From assembly GCF_947251545.1 (NCBI RefSeq), contig NZ_OX366362.1, positions 1,421,791 through 1,485,790 on the forward strand: a stretch of 64,000 nucleotides of DNA. Reading direction: 5' to 3'. This stretch comes from Wolbachia endosymbiont (group A) of Anomoia purmunda. GTDB taxonomy: Bacteria > Pseudomonadota > Alphaproteobacteria > Rickettsiales > Anaplasmataceae. The translations under genes were made by a program, and so were the position numbers. Position 1 is the stretch's first letter, and the number at the start of each line of letters is the position of its first letter. Shown here one piece after another: positions 53,978 to 63,925 of the stretch. The notes beneath the pieces were generated by a model that worked only from the letters and a program-made list of their open reading frames with translations, had not been told where the DNA came from and searched no databases.

Positions 53978-54595
53978 ATGACAGAATGGCTAATATCTAA
54001 TCAGCTTATTGATTATAACTGTGCTATAAAATCCATGGAAGAGAAAATTCAACAAATTCACAATAATTCAGCAGACGAATTAGTATGGCTACTCCAGCAC
54101 CCTCCACTTTACACTGCAGGAATCAGTGCAACAGCTGATGATATTGTTGAAAAACTATTTCCCATATATAAAACAGGAAGGGGTGGTAAACACACATATC
54201 ATGGTCCAGGACAGCGCATTATATATTTAATGTTAAACCTTAAAAAAAGAAACAAATGCGATATAAAGCTATATATTAGAGATCTAAGTAAGTGGATCAT
54301 AAATGTTTTAAAGCAATTTAATATACTTGGAGAGTTTAGAGAAGATAGAATAGGCATTTGGGTAAACCATAACGGAGTAGAAAAAAAAATTGCAGCTTTT
54401 GGTATCCGTTTAAGAAAATGGGTAACTTATCATGGCATAGCGCTTAACGTCTTTCCAGACCTCTCTCACTATAAGGGTATTATTCCTTGTGGATTGCAAG
54501 GTTATGGCGTCACGTCAATGGAAGAACTAGGAGTGAAAGTTCCACTCTCTGAATTGGATGATATACTAAAAAAAGAGTTTTATAAGATATTTTAA
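53978..54595 (+). CDS. lipB: octanoyl-[acyl carrier protein]:protein N-octanoyltransferase
   Basis: This encodes a 205-residue enzyme that transfers octanoyl from acyl carrier protein to lipoyl domains, the first step of lipoate synthesis for pyruvate and 2-oxoglutarate dehydrogenases. The family motif GRGGKHTYHGPGQ is at about residues 68-80. The Lys of KIAAFGIRLRKWVTYHG and the catalytic Cys in GIIPCGLQGYGVTS are present. Length is normal. The stop codon overlaps the next start by one base, so ldcA is cotranscribed. Confidence 0.93.
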   Translation: MTEWLISNQLIDYNCAIKSMEEKIQQIHNNSADELVWLLQHPPLYTAGISATADDIVEKLFPIYKTGRGGKHTYHGPGQRIIYLMLNLKKRNKCDIKLYIRDLSKWIINVLKQFNILGEFREDRIGIWVNHNGVEKKIAAFGIRLRKWVTYHGIALNVFPDLSHYKGIIPCGLQGYGVTSMEELGVKVPLSELDDILKKEFYKIF

Positions 54596-55572
54596 TGATT
54601 GTTTATCTTTTATATTTCATTCTCACTTTATGTGCTAACACAAGTATTCATGCAATCGACCAAGTTGATATTATTGCTCCTTCTTCGAAGGGAAAAGAAT
54701 CAGATCTGACTACTATAAAAGAATATGTAGAAGCTTTGGATTTTAATCCCCATATTTCGGAGAAAATATATAGTAATGATAATCCATTTTATTCCAACTC
54801 TGATGAATTCAGAGCAAATGATTTGATTAGTGCACTAACTAATGATAGTAAAATAATTTGGTGTATCAGAGGAGGAGAAGGGGCTTCTCGGTTAATTCCC
54901 TATCTAGAAAAGCTACCCAATGATAAAAAAGAAAGGATTGCTCAAAACAAAAAAATCCTCATAGGCTATAGCGATATAACTGCCTTGCACATCCATCTAC
55001 AAGCTAAATATGATTGGCAAACTCTTCACGGCACCATGTTGGAAATGATAGTAAATAACTCCGTTTCTGAAAGCTCTGTTGAAAAATTGAAAGAGTTAAT
55101 TCTTAACAAGCGGGATTCTATCAGATTTGATAACTTAAAGATGATAAATAATGGCATTAGACTAAAAGATGGCAGATTAGAGTCTAAAATCATCGGTGGT
55201 AATATGACTCTAGTTGAAAATAGTATAGGAACCGCTTGGCAAATAAATGCGAAAGGTAAAATTCTATTTTTAGAGGACATAAGAGTTTACCCATACGCAA
55301 TAGAGCGCAGTTTAGATCACCTAAAACAAGCTCACATCTTTGATGGAGTACATGCAGTAATCTTTGGGGATTTCGTTAACTGCTATAACGATAACCTTGT
55401 TGAAGTTGTAAAAGAAAGGTTTGCAAAAAGTGTTAACTTTCCTGTATTTACAATAAAAGGGGTAGGCCATGGAAATACAAATGACCCTTTACCTCTTAAC
55501 ACTCACGCTATTATTAGCGTTCAAGACGAAAAAGAAGGTTTGTTTTTTATGGACGTGCAGAATGTTAGCTAA
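54595..55572 (+). CDS. ldcA: LD-carboxypeptidase (peptidase family S66)
   Basis: This encodes a 325-residue protein with an N-terminal signal sequence (YLLYFILTLCANTSIHA), so it acts in the periplasm. The S66 hallmarks are CIRGGEGASRLIPYL, the nucleophile in IGYSDITALH, a Glu in LFLEDIRVYPYAIERSL and the His in KGVGHGNTNDPLPL. It removes the terminal D-Ala from tetrapeptide stems in peptidoglycan recycling. Together with ftsI it points to a still-active cell-wall precursor metabolism. It overlaps lipB by one base. Confidence 0.9.
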   Translation: MIVYLLYFILTLCANTSIHAIDQVDIIAPSSKGKESDLTTIKEYVEALDFNPHISEKIYSNDNPFYSNSDEFRANDLISALTNDSKIIWCIRGGEGASRLIPYLEKLPNDKKERIAQNKKILIGYSDITALHIHLQAKYDWQTLHGTMLEMIVNNSVSESSVEKLKELILNKRDSIRFDNLKMINNGIRLKDGRLESKIIGGNMTLVENSIGTAWQINAKGKILFLEDIRVYPYAIERSLDHLKQAHIFDGVHAVIFGDFVNCYNDNLVEVVKERFAKSVNFPVFTIKGVGHGNTNDPLPLNTHAIISVQDEKEGLFFMDVQNVS

Positions 55573-55589
55573 TCTTATAGCTAATGCGA

Positions 55590-56170
55590 GCTCTACGTCA
55601 TGCTGCCGCAGTATCTCTTAGCCGCTAACACGTAGCGGGATGACGGTTGTCAGGCCAGCGCCCCTATGATGTCATTCAAGTAGCTGACACTGGTTCCTTT
55701 ATGACGGCAGTGCCCCTATGGTGTCATTCCAGTGCTTGACACTGGAATCCAGCCTTTCCATAATCATCAAAACGTTGTATTTTAGCATAAAACGGCTACT
55801 TTTATGCTTACCAACTTAATAAAATTCCTAGATCCCAGTGTCACGCACTGGGATGACATGGTGAGGCATCATTCAAGTAGCTGACACTGATTCCTTTATG
55901 ATGGTGTCATCCGAGTAGCCCCTTCGGTGTCATCCCAGTGCCTCTTTCTCCTGTCATCCCAGTGCCCTGACTACTTGGATCCAGGAAACTTAACTCTACA
56001 CCAAGTAAATGTACAATAAGAACTAGATTCCAGCGTCACGCGCACAACTGTACGAACGTTGTAGTTTGTGAGCAATTCCCACCAGTGGGGTATCATTCCA
56101 GTGCTCAGACACTGGGATCCAGCTTCTTTTTTTCTAGATCCCAGTGTCTGAGCACTGGAATGATACCTCT
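55590..56170. repeat. dense cluster of palindromic repeats
   Basis: At least six CCAGTG...CACTGG hairpins or halves are crowded in 580 bases, near 55675, 55725, 55830, 55880, 55935, 56095 and 56140. Both ATTCC and ATCCC variants occur, and several are nested or truncated by others (CAAGTAGCTGACACTG halves). Copies appear to have inserted repeatedly next to one another. No coding frame of interest is present. Confidence 0.85.
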
Positions 56171-56181
56171 CTTGGGCTCTT

Positions 56182-56399
56182 TTAGCCACAAACATTAAGA
56201 AATTTACCAAATGAAAAAAAAGGCAAAAGAAGCCCTAGTCATTGTCTATTTTCAGTATTGGCGTTTTTTAAGTCTTAAATATTGCAATTTAGCTGCTTTT
56301 AAATGCAACTAACCTTAGCTACAAATGTTTAAGAAATTTACCATACAGAAAAAAAAGGCATAGAAAACCCGCAGTAGCTAGTTATTCACTCTCTATTTT
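56182..56399. repeat. second, unrelated direct repeat pair
   Basis: Two related stretches of about 70-85 bases start at 56182 and 56315. Each reads TTAGC(C/T)ACAAA, then AAGAAATTTACCA, then an A-run followed by GGCA, and ends CTCTATTTT or GTCTATTTT. They are direct repeats about 133 bases apart. They are unlike the palindromic family. The remainder of the gap (56400-56676) is unrecognised. Confidence 0.6.
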
Positions 56400-56676
56400 A
56401 AAATTTGACGTTGGGTGATGTCTTGAACGCTTTATAAGCGCGTTTCAGCTTATATAGGTAAAAACCTAGAAATTTGATAAAGACATAAGGTACACATAGT
56501 GCAAAAATTTAAGTATAGTACGCCAAATACAAGTTTTCTTGTCGTTTTAATCTGCACAGATTGCGAAGTTAAATGAAATAGCTTCAGTTTCATGATAAGG
56601 GCGCTGGCGAAGGGTGTCAAGTAAGTTTTTGTAATATTAGAGGATAATTTCGACCATCAATCCCTACCAATAAATT

Positions 56677-57474
56677 TTAACAAAAATACTTTAGTGCATT
56701 TTCAAATATAAGCATTCCATCACCATATTTTGGTATAGTACTTCCTGAACGTTTACATTTCTCTTTTTCAAGAGGCCAATTATCTTGCTGGGTAAAAAAT
56801 ATTCCCCTTTCTGGATGGGGCATTAAAGCTAGCACTCTTCCACTTTTATCTGATAAAGCTGCTAGGTCGTATGTAGATCCATTCGGATTGTAAGGAAATT
56901 GTAGGTTAGCATAGTTGCCATTTTCATCAATGTAACGTAATGCGGTGGAATTGCTCTCAATCAATTGATTTAAAATATCTTGATCCATAAAAAATTTGCC
57001 TTCCCCATGAGCAACAGGGAGATATAGTTCACTCAGGCCACGTAGCCAAACATAATTACTCTGCGGATTAACTCTCACTCTAATCCAGCGGCATTGATAA
57101 TTGCCTATATCATTATGGATTAAAGCTAGATTAGAGAACTCTGGAATTAATTTTACTAATATCTGACAACCATTACATATTCCTATAATCAGCTTGTCCT
57201 GAGATAAAAACTCTTGAAACTCATCCAACAAGTTGTTTTTAATGCGTAAAGCAAACGCATTACCAGCACCAGTGTCATCACCATAGGAAAAACCCCCTGG
57301 AATTGCAAGTATATTGCTTAATTTCAGTTCACCTGGATTATCTATGATATCGTTAATGTGAACGATTTTTACTTCAATATTACCAATACCAAGTTTTCTG
57401 CTGCATTCCATAAATGCAAATGCAGTTTCTTTTTCGCAATTTAAGCCATAACCAGATAGGACTGTGATTTTCAT
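56677..57474 (-). CDS. purQ: phosphoribosylformylglycinamidine synthase subunit PurQ
   Basis: This encodes a 265-residue class I glutamine amidotransferase that supplies ammonia to PurL in step 4 of purine synthesis. The nucleophile is in IIGICNGCQILVKL, and the catalytic His and Glu are in LMPHPERG. The N-terminal VLSGYGLNCEKET and GGFSYGDDTGAG blocks are diagnostic. purC and purM nearby show that de novo purine synthesis is retained, as in other Wolbachia. It ends 6 bases after the pstA start region on the same strand, so pstA-purQ are cotranscribed. Confidence 0.93.
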   Translation of the reverse strand: MKITVLSGYGLNCEKETAFAFMECSRKLGIGNIEVKIVHINDIIDNPGELKLSNILAIPGGFSYGDDTGAGNAFALRIKNNLLDEFQEFLSQDKLIIGICNGCQILVKLIPEFSNLALIHNDIGNYQCRWIRVRVNPQSNYVWLRGLSELYLPVAHGEGKFFMDQDILNQLIESNSTALRYIDENGNYANLQFPYNPNGSTYDLAALSDKSGRVLALMPHPERGIFFTQQDNWPLEKEKCKRSGSTIPKYGDGMLIFENALKYFC

Positions 57475-57480
57475 GAATTG

Positions 57481-58731
57481 CTAAAAATTAAAAAATTCGA
57501 ATTTCCTTTTTACAAAATTTGCTACTAAATTTAACGCAAATAACATCAATAATAAAGCTATAATTGCAATAGCAGCAAGTTCAATAAATGCAATTTCAGG
57601 ACTACTTGACCATATGTATATTTGTACAGGCAGAACAGTCGCCGGATCGAAAAAGGACGTAGGTGTATCAGCAATAAATGCCACCATACCCATCATAAGT
57701 AAAGGAGAAGATTCACCTAAAATCCTTGCAATTGCAAGCACAGTACCATGTATTATTCTTGGTAACGCAATCGGTAAAGAGTGATCTAATATCACCTTGA
57801 TGTGAGGTGCACCGAGCGCAAACGCTGCATCTTTTATCGTAATAGGAACATTCGCAAAGGCATTTTTTGTTGCAATTATAATATTAGGTAACATCATAAA
57901 TGAAAGAGTCATTCCACCAACAAGTGGTGAAGAGCGTGGTAACCCAAATATGCCAAGATAGAGAGTTAAGCCCACTACACCAAATATTATTGAAGGCACT
58001 GCAGCAAGATTATTCATGCTAATTTCTACAATATTAGTCATTAGCCTATTTTTAGGCATAAATTCGTAAAGACAGATGCCCGACATAATTCCTATTGGTA
58101 ATGCTAATGCTAGGCACACTATAATTGTCATTAATGAACCGATAAATGCCCCTAAAATCCCTGCATTCTCAGGTTCACGAGAGTCAGATTTAAGGAATAA
58201 AGACTTATTAAAAAATTTTTTCACTCTCCTCTTTTCTTTTAGCCAATCAAGTAATTTAGCATAACGATCATTCAAATGTTTATCTTTATTTATTGAATTA
58301 ATTATACTTGACGCGGTAAACCAGATCTCATATTCACCACTATCTTTTACTTTCTTACGAAAAAATTTATCTAGTTCTTTGTAAGAATTACGACTTAAAA
58401 TTTCGTCACCGTCTTTAAAATCAGTTCCTTTAAACACTTTACGTAAAGAATCGTTGAGTAAGCCAATGGACTTATACCGCAAATCACTAGGATTACTTGC
58501 CAAAGTAAGATCAGCATTTATTTCAACTGGCAATAAAATTTTTGTTACTGTTAAGGCACTGTAAGAGTTAACTAATATACTCAACAATATACACACAGGA
58601 CAGCCAAGTGAGATAACTAGTGCCGTGAAAGAACAAAAGCGTAACGCTCTGTTCTTTTTATTTTTCCTTTTTATACGAGCATGTACACGCCTTGATTGAA
58701 GTAATTTAAGGAATTTTTTCTTTATACTCAT
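57481..58731 (-). CDS. pstA: phosphate ABC transporter permease PstA
   Basis: This encodes a 416-residue inner-membrane permease of the high-affinity phosphate importer. After a Lys/Arg-rich N-terminus and one membrane helix (FCSFTALVISLGCPVCILLSIL) comes a long extracytoplasmic insert (about residues 65-190). The BPD permease core with five helices follows, and the permease signature lies in FALGAPHIKVILDHSLPIALP (the EAA loop). The large insert makes it longer than E. coli PstA (296 residues); similar inserts occur in alphaproteobacterial homologs. The other Pst components are not in this window. Confidence 0.9.
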   Translation of the reverse strand: MSIKKKFLKLLQSRRVHARIKRKNKKNRALRFCSFTALVISLGCPVCILLSILVNSYSALTVTKILLPVEINADLTLASNPSDLRYKSIGLLNDSLRKVFKGTDFKDGDEILSRNSYKELDKFFRKKVKDSGEYEIWFTASSIINSINKDKHLNDRYAKLLDWLKEKRRVKKFFNKSLFLKSDSREPENAGILGAFIGSLMTIIVCLALALPIGIMSGICLYEFMPKNRLMTNIVEISMNNLAAVPSIIFGVVGLTLYLGIFGLPRSSPLVGGMTLSFMMLPNIIIATKNAFANVPITIKDAAFALGAPHIKVILDHSLPIALPRIIHGTVLAIARILGESSPLLMMGMVAFIADTPTSFFDPATVLPVQIYIWSSSPEIAFIELAAIAIIALLLMLFALNLVANFVKRKFEFFNF

Positions 58732-58776
58732 TTACTTTTCTTTAAACGAGGATTTGAAAAAACTTTCCCCTTTTTT

Positions 58777-58905
58777 GTCATGCAAGTAGCTGACACTGGG
58801 ATCCAGCAGGCTTTGCCTGCAAATAATTTTTACATTTTCCATGAAAGCACAAACCAAAAGGAGAATAATGAATGCTGGATCCCAGTGTCGGAGCACTGGG
58901 ATGAC
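58777..58905. repeat. palindromic repeat pair between pstA and rplS
   Basis: A degraded left unit (AGCTGACACTGGGATCCAG near 58788) and a complete right unit (ATCCCAGTG...CACTGGGAT near 58878-58901) flank a short GC-rich hairpin, GCAGGCTTTGCCTGC, at 58806-58820. Confidence 0.75.
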
Positions 58906-58952
58906 AAGAGAGAGTTCTGAGATGACACAATTGACATCACTCCCTATTGTAT

Positions 58953-59330
58953 CTACTTAGATTTCTTTTTAACATAAGTAGTACGCTCTTTGATCCTTGC
59001 AGCTTTTCCAAATAGTCTGCACAGATAATACAGTTTTGCTCTACGAACCTTTCCTTTTCTTGTCACTTGCACTGAAACCAGTGCAGGAGAATAAACAAAA
59101 AACTGAGACACTATACTTTCTCCATGGCTCACTTTTCTGACTGCAAAAGAAGAATGTAACCCGCGGTTCCTTTTTGATATACATACACCTTCAAATATCT
59201 GTATACGTTCACTTGCACCGTCAACTACTTTAAAAGTGACCTTCAAATCATCGCCAGGACGAAATTCTGGTATTTCTTTAGCTAACACTTGCATTTGCTG
59301 TTCGTTAAATTTTTTAAGTAAATTTGTCAT
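58953..59330 (-). CDS. rplS: 50S ribosomal protein L19
   Basis: This encodes a 125-residue ribosomal protein at the 30S-50S interface. The L19 core [18 protein letters not shown], then [30 protein letters not shown] and the [20 protein letters not shown] end, is fully conserved. A short Lys-rich tail follows. The start overlaps the end of trmD by 17 bases, an arrangement conserved in Rickettsiales and many proteobacteria. Confidence 0.97.
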   Translation of the reverse strand: MTNLLKKFNEQQMQVLAKEIPEFRPGDDLKVTFKVVDGASERIQIFEGVCISKRNRGLHSSFAVRKVSHGESIVSQFFVYSPALVSVQVTRKGKVRRAKLYYLCRLFGKAARIKERTTYVKKKSK

Positions 59331-60024
59331 TTATCTCTCCATTCAATAATTCAGGCCTACGCTTTTTTGTTATAACATGAGACTGCTTCTGCCTCCAATC
59401 ACTTATTTTTTTGTGATTGCCAGATAACAAAACCTCAGGTACTTTATATACCTTCCACTGCTCAGGTCTAGTATATTGAGGATATTCAAGTATACCACTA
59501 CCATAATTAAAACTTTCTTCAGTAATACTATCGGTATTATTTACTACACCTGGAAGAAGTCTAATGCATGCATCAAGAACCACCATCGCAGCTGGCTCAC
59601 CTCCTGAAAGTATATAATCTCCAATACTTAACTCATAAGGAGTATACGCATCAATTATCCTTTGGTCAATACCTTCAAATCGACCACACAATATTGTTAT
59701 ATGAGGAAACTCTAATAATTCTCTGGCAATATTCTGATTAAACTTAGTTCCAGATGGAGTCATGTAAATAAACTTAGTGTTTTTATGAACAGAGAGCATA
59801 CTATCTACTGCATCACCAACTACATCAGAACGCATAACCATTCCTGCTCCACCTCCATATGGAACATCATCCACAGTTGAATGTTTATCTTTCGCAAAAG
59901 AACGAATATTTATTACTTCAAGGTTCCATATTTTTTTTTCTAACGCTTTTCCGGCAAGAGAATAGTTCAAAAACCCGGGGAACATTTCTGGAAATATGGT
60001 TAATATTGTAACATTGAATGCCAT
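59314..60024 (-). CDS. trmD: tRNA (guanine-N1)-methyltransferase
   Basis: This encodes a 236-residue SPOUT enzyme that methylates G37 of tRNAs reading CNN codons, preventing frameshifts. The signatures [28 protein letters not shown] and [18 protein letters not shown] (the AdoMet knot) are intact. Length is normal. It is translationally coupled to rplS by a 17-base overlap. Upstream it is divergent from purC with a 74-base gap. Confidence 0.96.
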   Translation of the reverse strand: MAFNVTILTIFPEMFPGFLNYSLAGKALEKKIWNLEVINIRSFAKDKHSTVDDVPYGGGAGMVMRSDVVGDAVDSMLSVHKNTKFIYMTPSGTKFNQNIARELLEFPHITILCGRFEGIDQRIIDAYTPYELSIGDYILSGGEPAAMVVLDACIRLLPGVVNNTDSITEESFNYGSGILEYPQYTRPEQWKVYKVPEVLLSGNHKKISDWRQKQSHVITKKRRPELLNGEINDKFT

Positions 60025-60098
60025 TAAGGTTTATTTTAAGTTATTTGGGGCTATACTCTAAGAACAGTAAATTGATATAATATATAGTTAAATTAAGC

Positions 60099-60821
60099 AT
60101 GTCACTGAATAAAACGATATACGAAGGTAAAGCGAAAGCCATTATTGAAACTGAAGACTCATCAACTGTTATACAGCACTTTAAAGATGATGTTACAGCA
60201 TTCAATAAGGAAAAATATGAAATTATTGAGGGCAAAGGAATAATTAATAATCATATTAGTACTTTTATCATGGAAAAGCTTGAGAAAGCAGGAATTAGCA
60301 CACACTTTATAAAAACTCTGAATGAAAGAGAGCAGCTAGTCAAAAAACTCAAAATCATACCTCTTGAAGTAGTAGTGAGGAATGTTGCAGCTGGCAGCTT
60401 TTGCAAACGTTTTAATATCAAAGAAGGTGAGAGGCTTGCATCTCCTATAATCGAGTTTTTTTACAAAAATGATGACCTAGCCGACCCAATGGTAAATGAA
60501 AATCACATACTGTATTTTGATTGGCTATCTAGCAAAGAAATGGATGAAGTTAAAACTACAACTTTAAAGATTAACGAAATCTTAGTCGACCTATTTTCAA
60601 ATGCAAGTATATATTTAGTTGATCTCAAGTTAGAATTTGGCAGATTGATAAATGACAGTACTAAAATCATTTTAGCTGATGAAATCAGCCCTGATAACTG
60701 CAGGTTGTGGAATAAAAGCACCAACAAAAAGCTAGATAAAGACGTCTTTCGTTTGAATTTAGGCAACTTGAAAAAAGCATACTTAGAAGTTGCGGAAAGA
60801 TTGTCAGTAGAGTTAGGTTAA
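60099..60821 (+). CDS. purC: phosphoribosylaminoimidazole-succinocarboxamide synthase
   Basis: This encodes a 240-residue enzyme, SAICAR synthetase, that joins aspartate to CAIR in purine synthesis. The signatures IYEGKAKAI, FKDDVTAFN, LEVVVRNVAAGS and ILADEISPDNCRLW are present. Length is normal. A TATAAT lies at 60076-60081, 17 bases upstream of the ATG. Its stop overlaps the end of convergent purM by 4 bases. Confidence 0.95.
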   Translation: MSLNKTIYEGKAKAIIETEDSSTVIQHFKDDVTAFNKEKYEIIEGKGIINNHISTFIMEKLEKAGISTHFIKTLNEREQLVKKLKIIPLEVVVRNVAAGSFCKRFNIKEGERLASPIIEFFYKNDDLADPMVNENHILYFDWLSSKEMDEVKTTTLKINEILVDLFSNASIYLVDLKLEFGRLINDSTKIILADEISPDNCRLWNKSTNKKLDKDVFRLNLGNLKKAYLEVAERLSVELG

Positions 60822-61855
60822 CTAAATACTACTCTATCAAGTGGAGAGTTACATGCCTCATCAAGTTTTCCAATAATTTCAATTTTTTCTCCACGTTTTT
60901 GGAAATGATTTTTCACGTTTTGCATATTCTCAGAACTTACGATCAATACCATACCAATACCACAATTAAATGTTTTTAGCATTTCTTTCTTCTCTATTTT
61001 ACCCTCCTTTGTTAGCCATAAAAATATATCTGGCCATTTCCAGGAATTAATGTCTATGTTTGCAAATAAGTTTTTTGGAAGAATCCGCGGAATATTGTCT
61101 ACCAAACCACCACCTGTTATATGTGCAATGCCTTTTACCTTTGGCATAATAGGCAACAAAGAATCAACATATATTTTTGTTGGTTCAAGTAGTATTTCAC
61201 TCCAAGATTTATTATTCCATAGAGATGTATCGTTATAATTTATACCTAAGCTTTTGAAAATATGGCGCACCAAAGAAAACCCATTTGAGTGAATTCCACT
61301 TGACTCTAAGCCAACTATATAATCACCTGCTTCCATCATGCTACAGTTTGGAAGAATTTGTTTTCGATCAACTACACCAACCACAAACCCTGCAAGGTCA
61401 TAGTGATTATTACCATACATTCCAGGCATTTCTGCAGTTTCCCCACCAACCAATGCTATTTTAGCTTGCTTGCACCCCTTTGCAATGCCTTGGACCACAG
61501 ATAATAAAACGTCCTTGCTCAAAACGCCTGTTGCAAAGTAATCAAGGAAAAATAAAGGCGTTGCTCCTTGTGCAAGTAAGTCATTTACACACATTGCAAC
61601 TAAATCTATACCTATAGTATCATGTTTATTCACTTCTTGAGCTATCAACAGTTTCGTACCTACTCCATCAGTTGAGGAAACGAGTACTGGATGGTCATAC
61701 TTCTTACTTAGTGCAGCAAAATCAAATAACGCAGAAAATGAACCTATTTCGCTGATTACTTCTTCTCTAGTAGTTTCTTGAGCAATAGGCTTGACTTCTT
61801 TTATTAACTTATTATATAGTTCAATATCTATTCCTGATCTGATATAAGTATTCAT
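60818..61855 (-). CDS. purM: phosphoribosylformylglycinamidine cyclo-ligase
   Basis: This encodes a 345-residue AIR synthetase, step 5 of purine synthesis. The family blocks STDGVGTKLLIAQ, GIDLVAMCVNDLLAQGA, GGETAEMPGMY, GLESSGIHSNGFSLVR and AHITGGGLVDNIPRILP are intact. Length is normal. It is convergent with purC, and the two stop regions overlap by 4 bases. Together with purQ and purC it supports a complete purine pathway. Confidence 0.96.
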   Translation of the reverse strand: MNTYIRSGIDIELYNKLIKEVKPIAQETTREEVISEIGSFSALFDFAALSKKYDHPVLVSSTDGVGTKLLIAQEVNKHDTIGIDLVAMCVNDLLAQGATPLFFLDYFATGVLSKDVLLSVVQGIAKGCKQAKIALVGGETAEMPGMYGNNHYDLAGFVVGVVDRKQILPNCSMMEAGDYIVGLESSGIHSNGFSLVRHIFKSLGINYNDTSLWNNKSWSEILLEPTKIYVDSLLPIMPKVKGIAHITGGGLVDNIPRILPKNLFANIDINSWKWPDIFLWLTKEGKIEKKEMLKTFNCGIGMVLIVSSENMQNVKNHFQKRGEKIEIIGKLDEACNSPLDRVVFS

Positions 61856-61988
61856 AATCCTTTTATAAATTTTAAAATTGTTAATACTATATTAATGCCT
61901 TGATATAAAAAGTGCAACGAAACTTTCTCTTAATTGACTATTATATACTTACCAATATAGGGTAACTTAAATCATTTATAATTATCCA

Positions 61989-62641
61989 ATGAACGAAAAT
62001 ACCAAAAACATACTGTTAATAACGGAACTGCTATCAGGACGGCTGCTTCATGACTTTGCTAACTCTATGAATGGAATAACGTTTGGCGTAGAAGAGCTTG
62101 AAGTAATAGATAAGAATGATGCTGATGCGCAGAAGGAAGCGTTGTTGTTTCTTAAAGAAAGCTCCGATGATTTAATATATAAACATAAAGTTATGAAGCA
62201 GGCATATTCTTCTTCAATGGATAATTATAGCTTTGATAAGACCAAATCTAATATCGAAAATTATTTATTAAAAAAAAAGTAAAGCTTACGTGGAAAATGG
62301 ACGCATACTCTACAAAAAATAAGGAAGATTTAATTGAAAAGATAAATAAGATAATTTCTAATATGGTGCTAACTATAGCCAGTGCAGTGGCGGAAGTTAA
62401 ACAAGTGTCTGTTTTACTGAGTCAAACAGAAGATAAAATACTATTAACTATAAAAATTCTAAATAAACACAAACCAATAAGCAAATCATTAGTAGACAAA
62501 TTAATCAAAAAAAATGACACTAATTTAAATACAAAAGATATTAATATCTATATGACCTCTTTATTATTAGAGTACTATAACATTAAAATGCATTATACTT
62601 TCAAAGACGGTTTTCTGAAGATAGGTTTAACTATAACTTGA
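61989..62641 (+). pseudogene. chpT: ChpT-like histidine phosphotransferase, split at a poly-A tract
   Basis: Two reading frames together give a ChpT-like protein of about 218 residues. Codons 1-97 (61989-62282) contain the histidine box LLSGRLLHDFANSMNGITFG, with the phospho-accepting His in LLHDF. The second part reads in another frame from the A-run onward (KVKLTWKMDAYSTKNKED through LKIGLTIT, ending 62641). The frames join at a run of nine A's (62270-62278); one more A would restore a single gene. ChpT passes phosphate from CckA to the cell-cycle regulator CtrA. It may be a true frameshift, or be rescued by slippage during transcription of the A-run. Confidence 0.7.
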
Positions 62642-62704
62642 GTTGCATATTTGGTTATTACAACTTTTTCTTCGTTTCAAGGCAACCGACAAGGGGTACC
62701 AAAT

Positions 62705-63523
62705 CTAATTTTTGTAATCACTTAAGTCTAGTACTATTTTATTAATGTAGCGCTCATTTGCATCTTTGATGATAAACTTCATACCATTTTTATATTTAAT
62801 GACTTCATCTACAGAAGGCACTTTACCAGCAATCGAAAGAATCAAACCACCAAGTGTAACATAGTCTTCTTCAGGGTCACGTAATTCTATTTTTAGATCC
62901 TCTTCTATATCTTTTATAAGAGCCCTTGCTGATACTTCAAACTTATTTTGAGACAATTCAGTAATGGTATATTCTGAATTTATTTCGTTTTCACTATCAA
63001 TGTTTGGTATTAGCTCCTCTATAAGATCAGTCATTGAAATCAAACCATCAGTTCCACCATATTCATCCAATATGATAGCTAAGTATGATTTAGAAGAGTT
63101 CATCCTAACAAAAAGATTAGTTGTCTTCATCGAGGGCGGAACAAATATTACGCTTTGTATAATATTTCTCAGATTAAAATTTTTATCCCTATTAAAAATA
63201 ACATCTTTTACATAAAAAAAGCCTATTACGTTATCAAAGTTATTTTTATAAATTGGTATTTTAGTGTGGCAAGTGTTTTTTATCTTCTTTATTATTTCAC
63301 GCTCGCTTGACTCAATGTCTACTGCGCATATCTCTGTACGTGGAGTCATTATATCCATTATACCACAATCGCGGAATTTTAATAGACCATTAAATATATT
63401 AAGGTCTGGCAGATTTTTCATTAATGCCTCAGTCGCACACTTTTTCAACACAGAAGCTTTTTTGAAAAGGAAGAGAAAAATTCTATATGCTATTTTTTCT
63501 ACTAAGGTTCTTTTTTTACTCAA
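62705..63523 (-). CDS. tlyC: CBS-domain HlyC/CorC-type protein (COG1253 family)
   Basis: This encodes a 272-residue cytoplasmic protein. It contains a pair of CBS domains (about residues 60-175; GIMDIMTPRTEICAVD, then KTNLFVRMNSSKSYLAIILDEYGGTDGLIS) and a C-terminal transporter-associated CorC/HlyC domain (YVTLGGLILSIAGKVPSVDEVI). The N-terminal membrane domain found in larger relatives is missing, as in TlyC/CorC proteins. Roles include metal ion homeostasis; a haemolysin role in Rickettsia is contested. In Wolbachia this gene borders the replication origin, with hemE on the other side. Confidence 0.88.
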   Translation of the reverse strand: MSKKRTLVEKIAYRIFLFLFKKASVLKKCATEALMKNLPDLNIFNGLLKFRDCGIMDIMTPRTEICAVDIESSEREIIKKIKNTCHTKIPIYKNNFDNVIGFFYVKDVIFNRDKNFNLRNIIQSVIFVPPSMKTTNLFVRMNSSKSYLAIILDEYGGTDGLISMTDLIEELIPNIDSENEINSEYTITELSQNKFEVSARALIKDIEEDLKIELRDPEEDYVTLGGLILSIAGKVPSVDEVIKYKNGMKFIIKDANERYINKIVLDLSDYKN

Positions 63524-63925
63524 TTTATTCCCTGTAATGGCAAAAACGTTTTCAGATTAGATTTATCAAGAAAACTGTTATTAAATGTTTAATAAGCATG
63601 TGAATAATGTCAAATTAATTTGTGAATTATTTGTTGATATAAAATACCAACAATTGATCAACAACTTTTTCAACGACATATACACAGTTGTGTAACAATG
63701 CATGATGGTAAAGTATTTTCCATAAAAGAAAATTACTGACACTCTAAACACCTTACTTATACACATAAATCATAACAGAAAATCAACAATATACAAAAGT
63801 TACTCACATATTTATCCACAAGTTGAACAACGCTAATTTTTACTGAATTTTAAGTTAGTAACAAGTTGTTGATAGAATTATTATTACTACTATACTTTAA
63901 TATACAAAAGAATAGATAGAATAGA
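63524..63925. other. putative chromosomal replication origin (oriC)
   Basis: This is an AT-rich, gene-free stretch between the CBS/HlyC-type gene and hemE, the location established for Wolbachia oriC. Three perfect DnaA boxes (TTATNCACA) are present: 63757-63765 (plus, TTATACACA), 63812-63820 (plus, TTATCCACA) and 63599-63607 (minus). One-mismatch boxes lie at 63678-63686 (plus), 63800-63808 (plus) and 63621-63629 (minus). No N7-spaced CtrA site (TTAA-N7-TTAA) was found in the part inspected. Confidence 0.75.
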
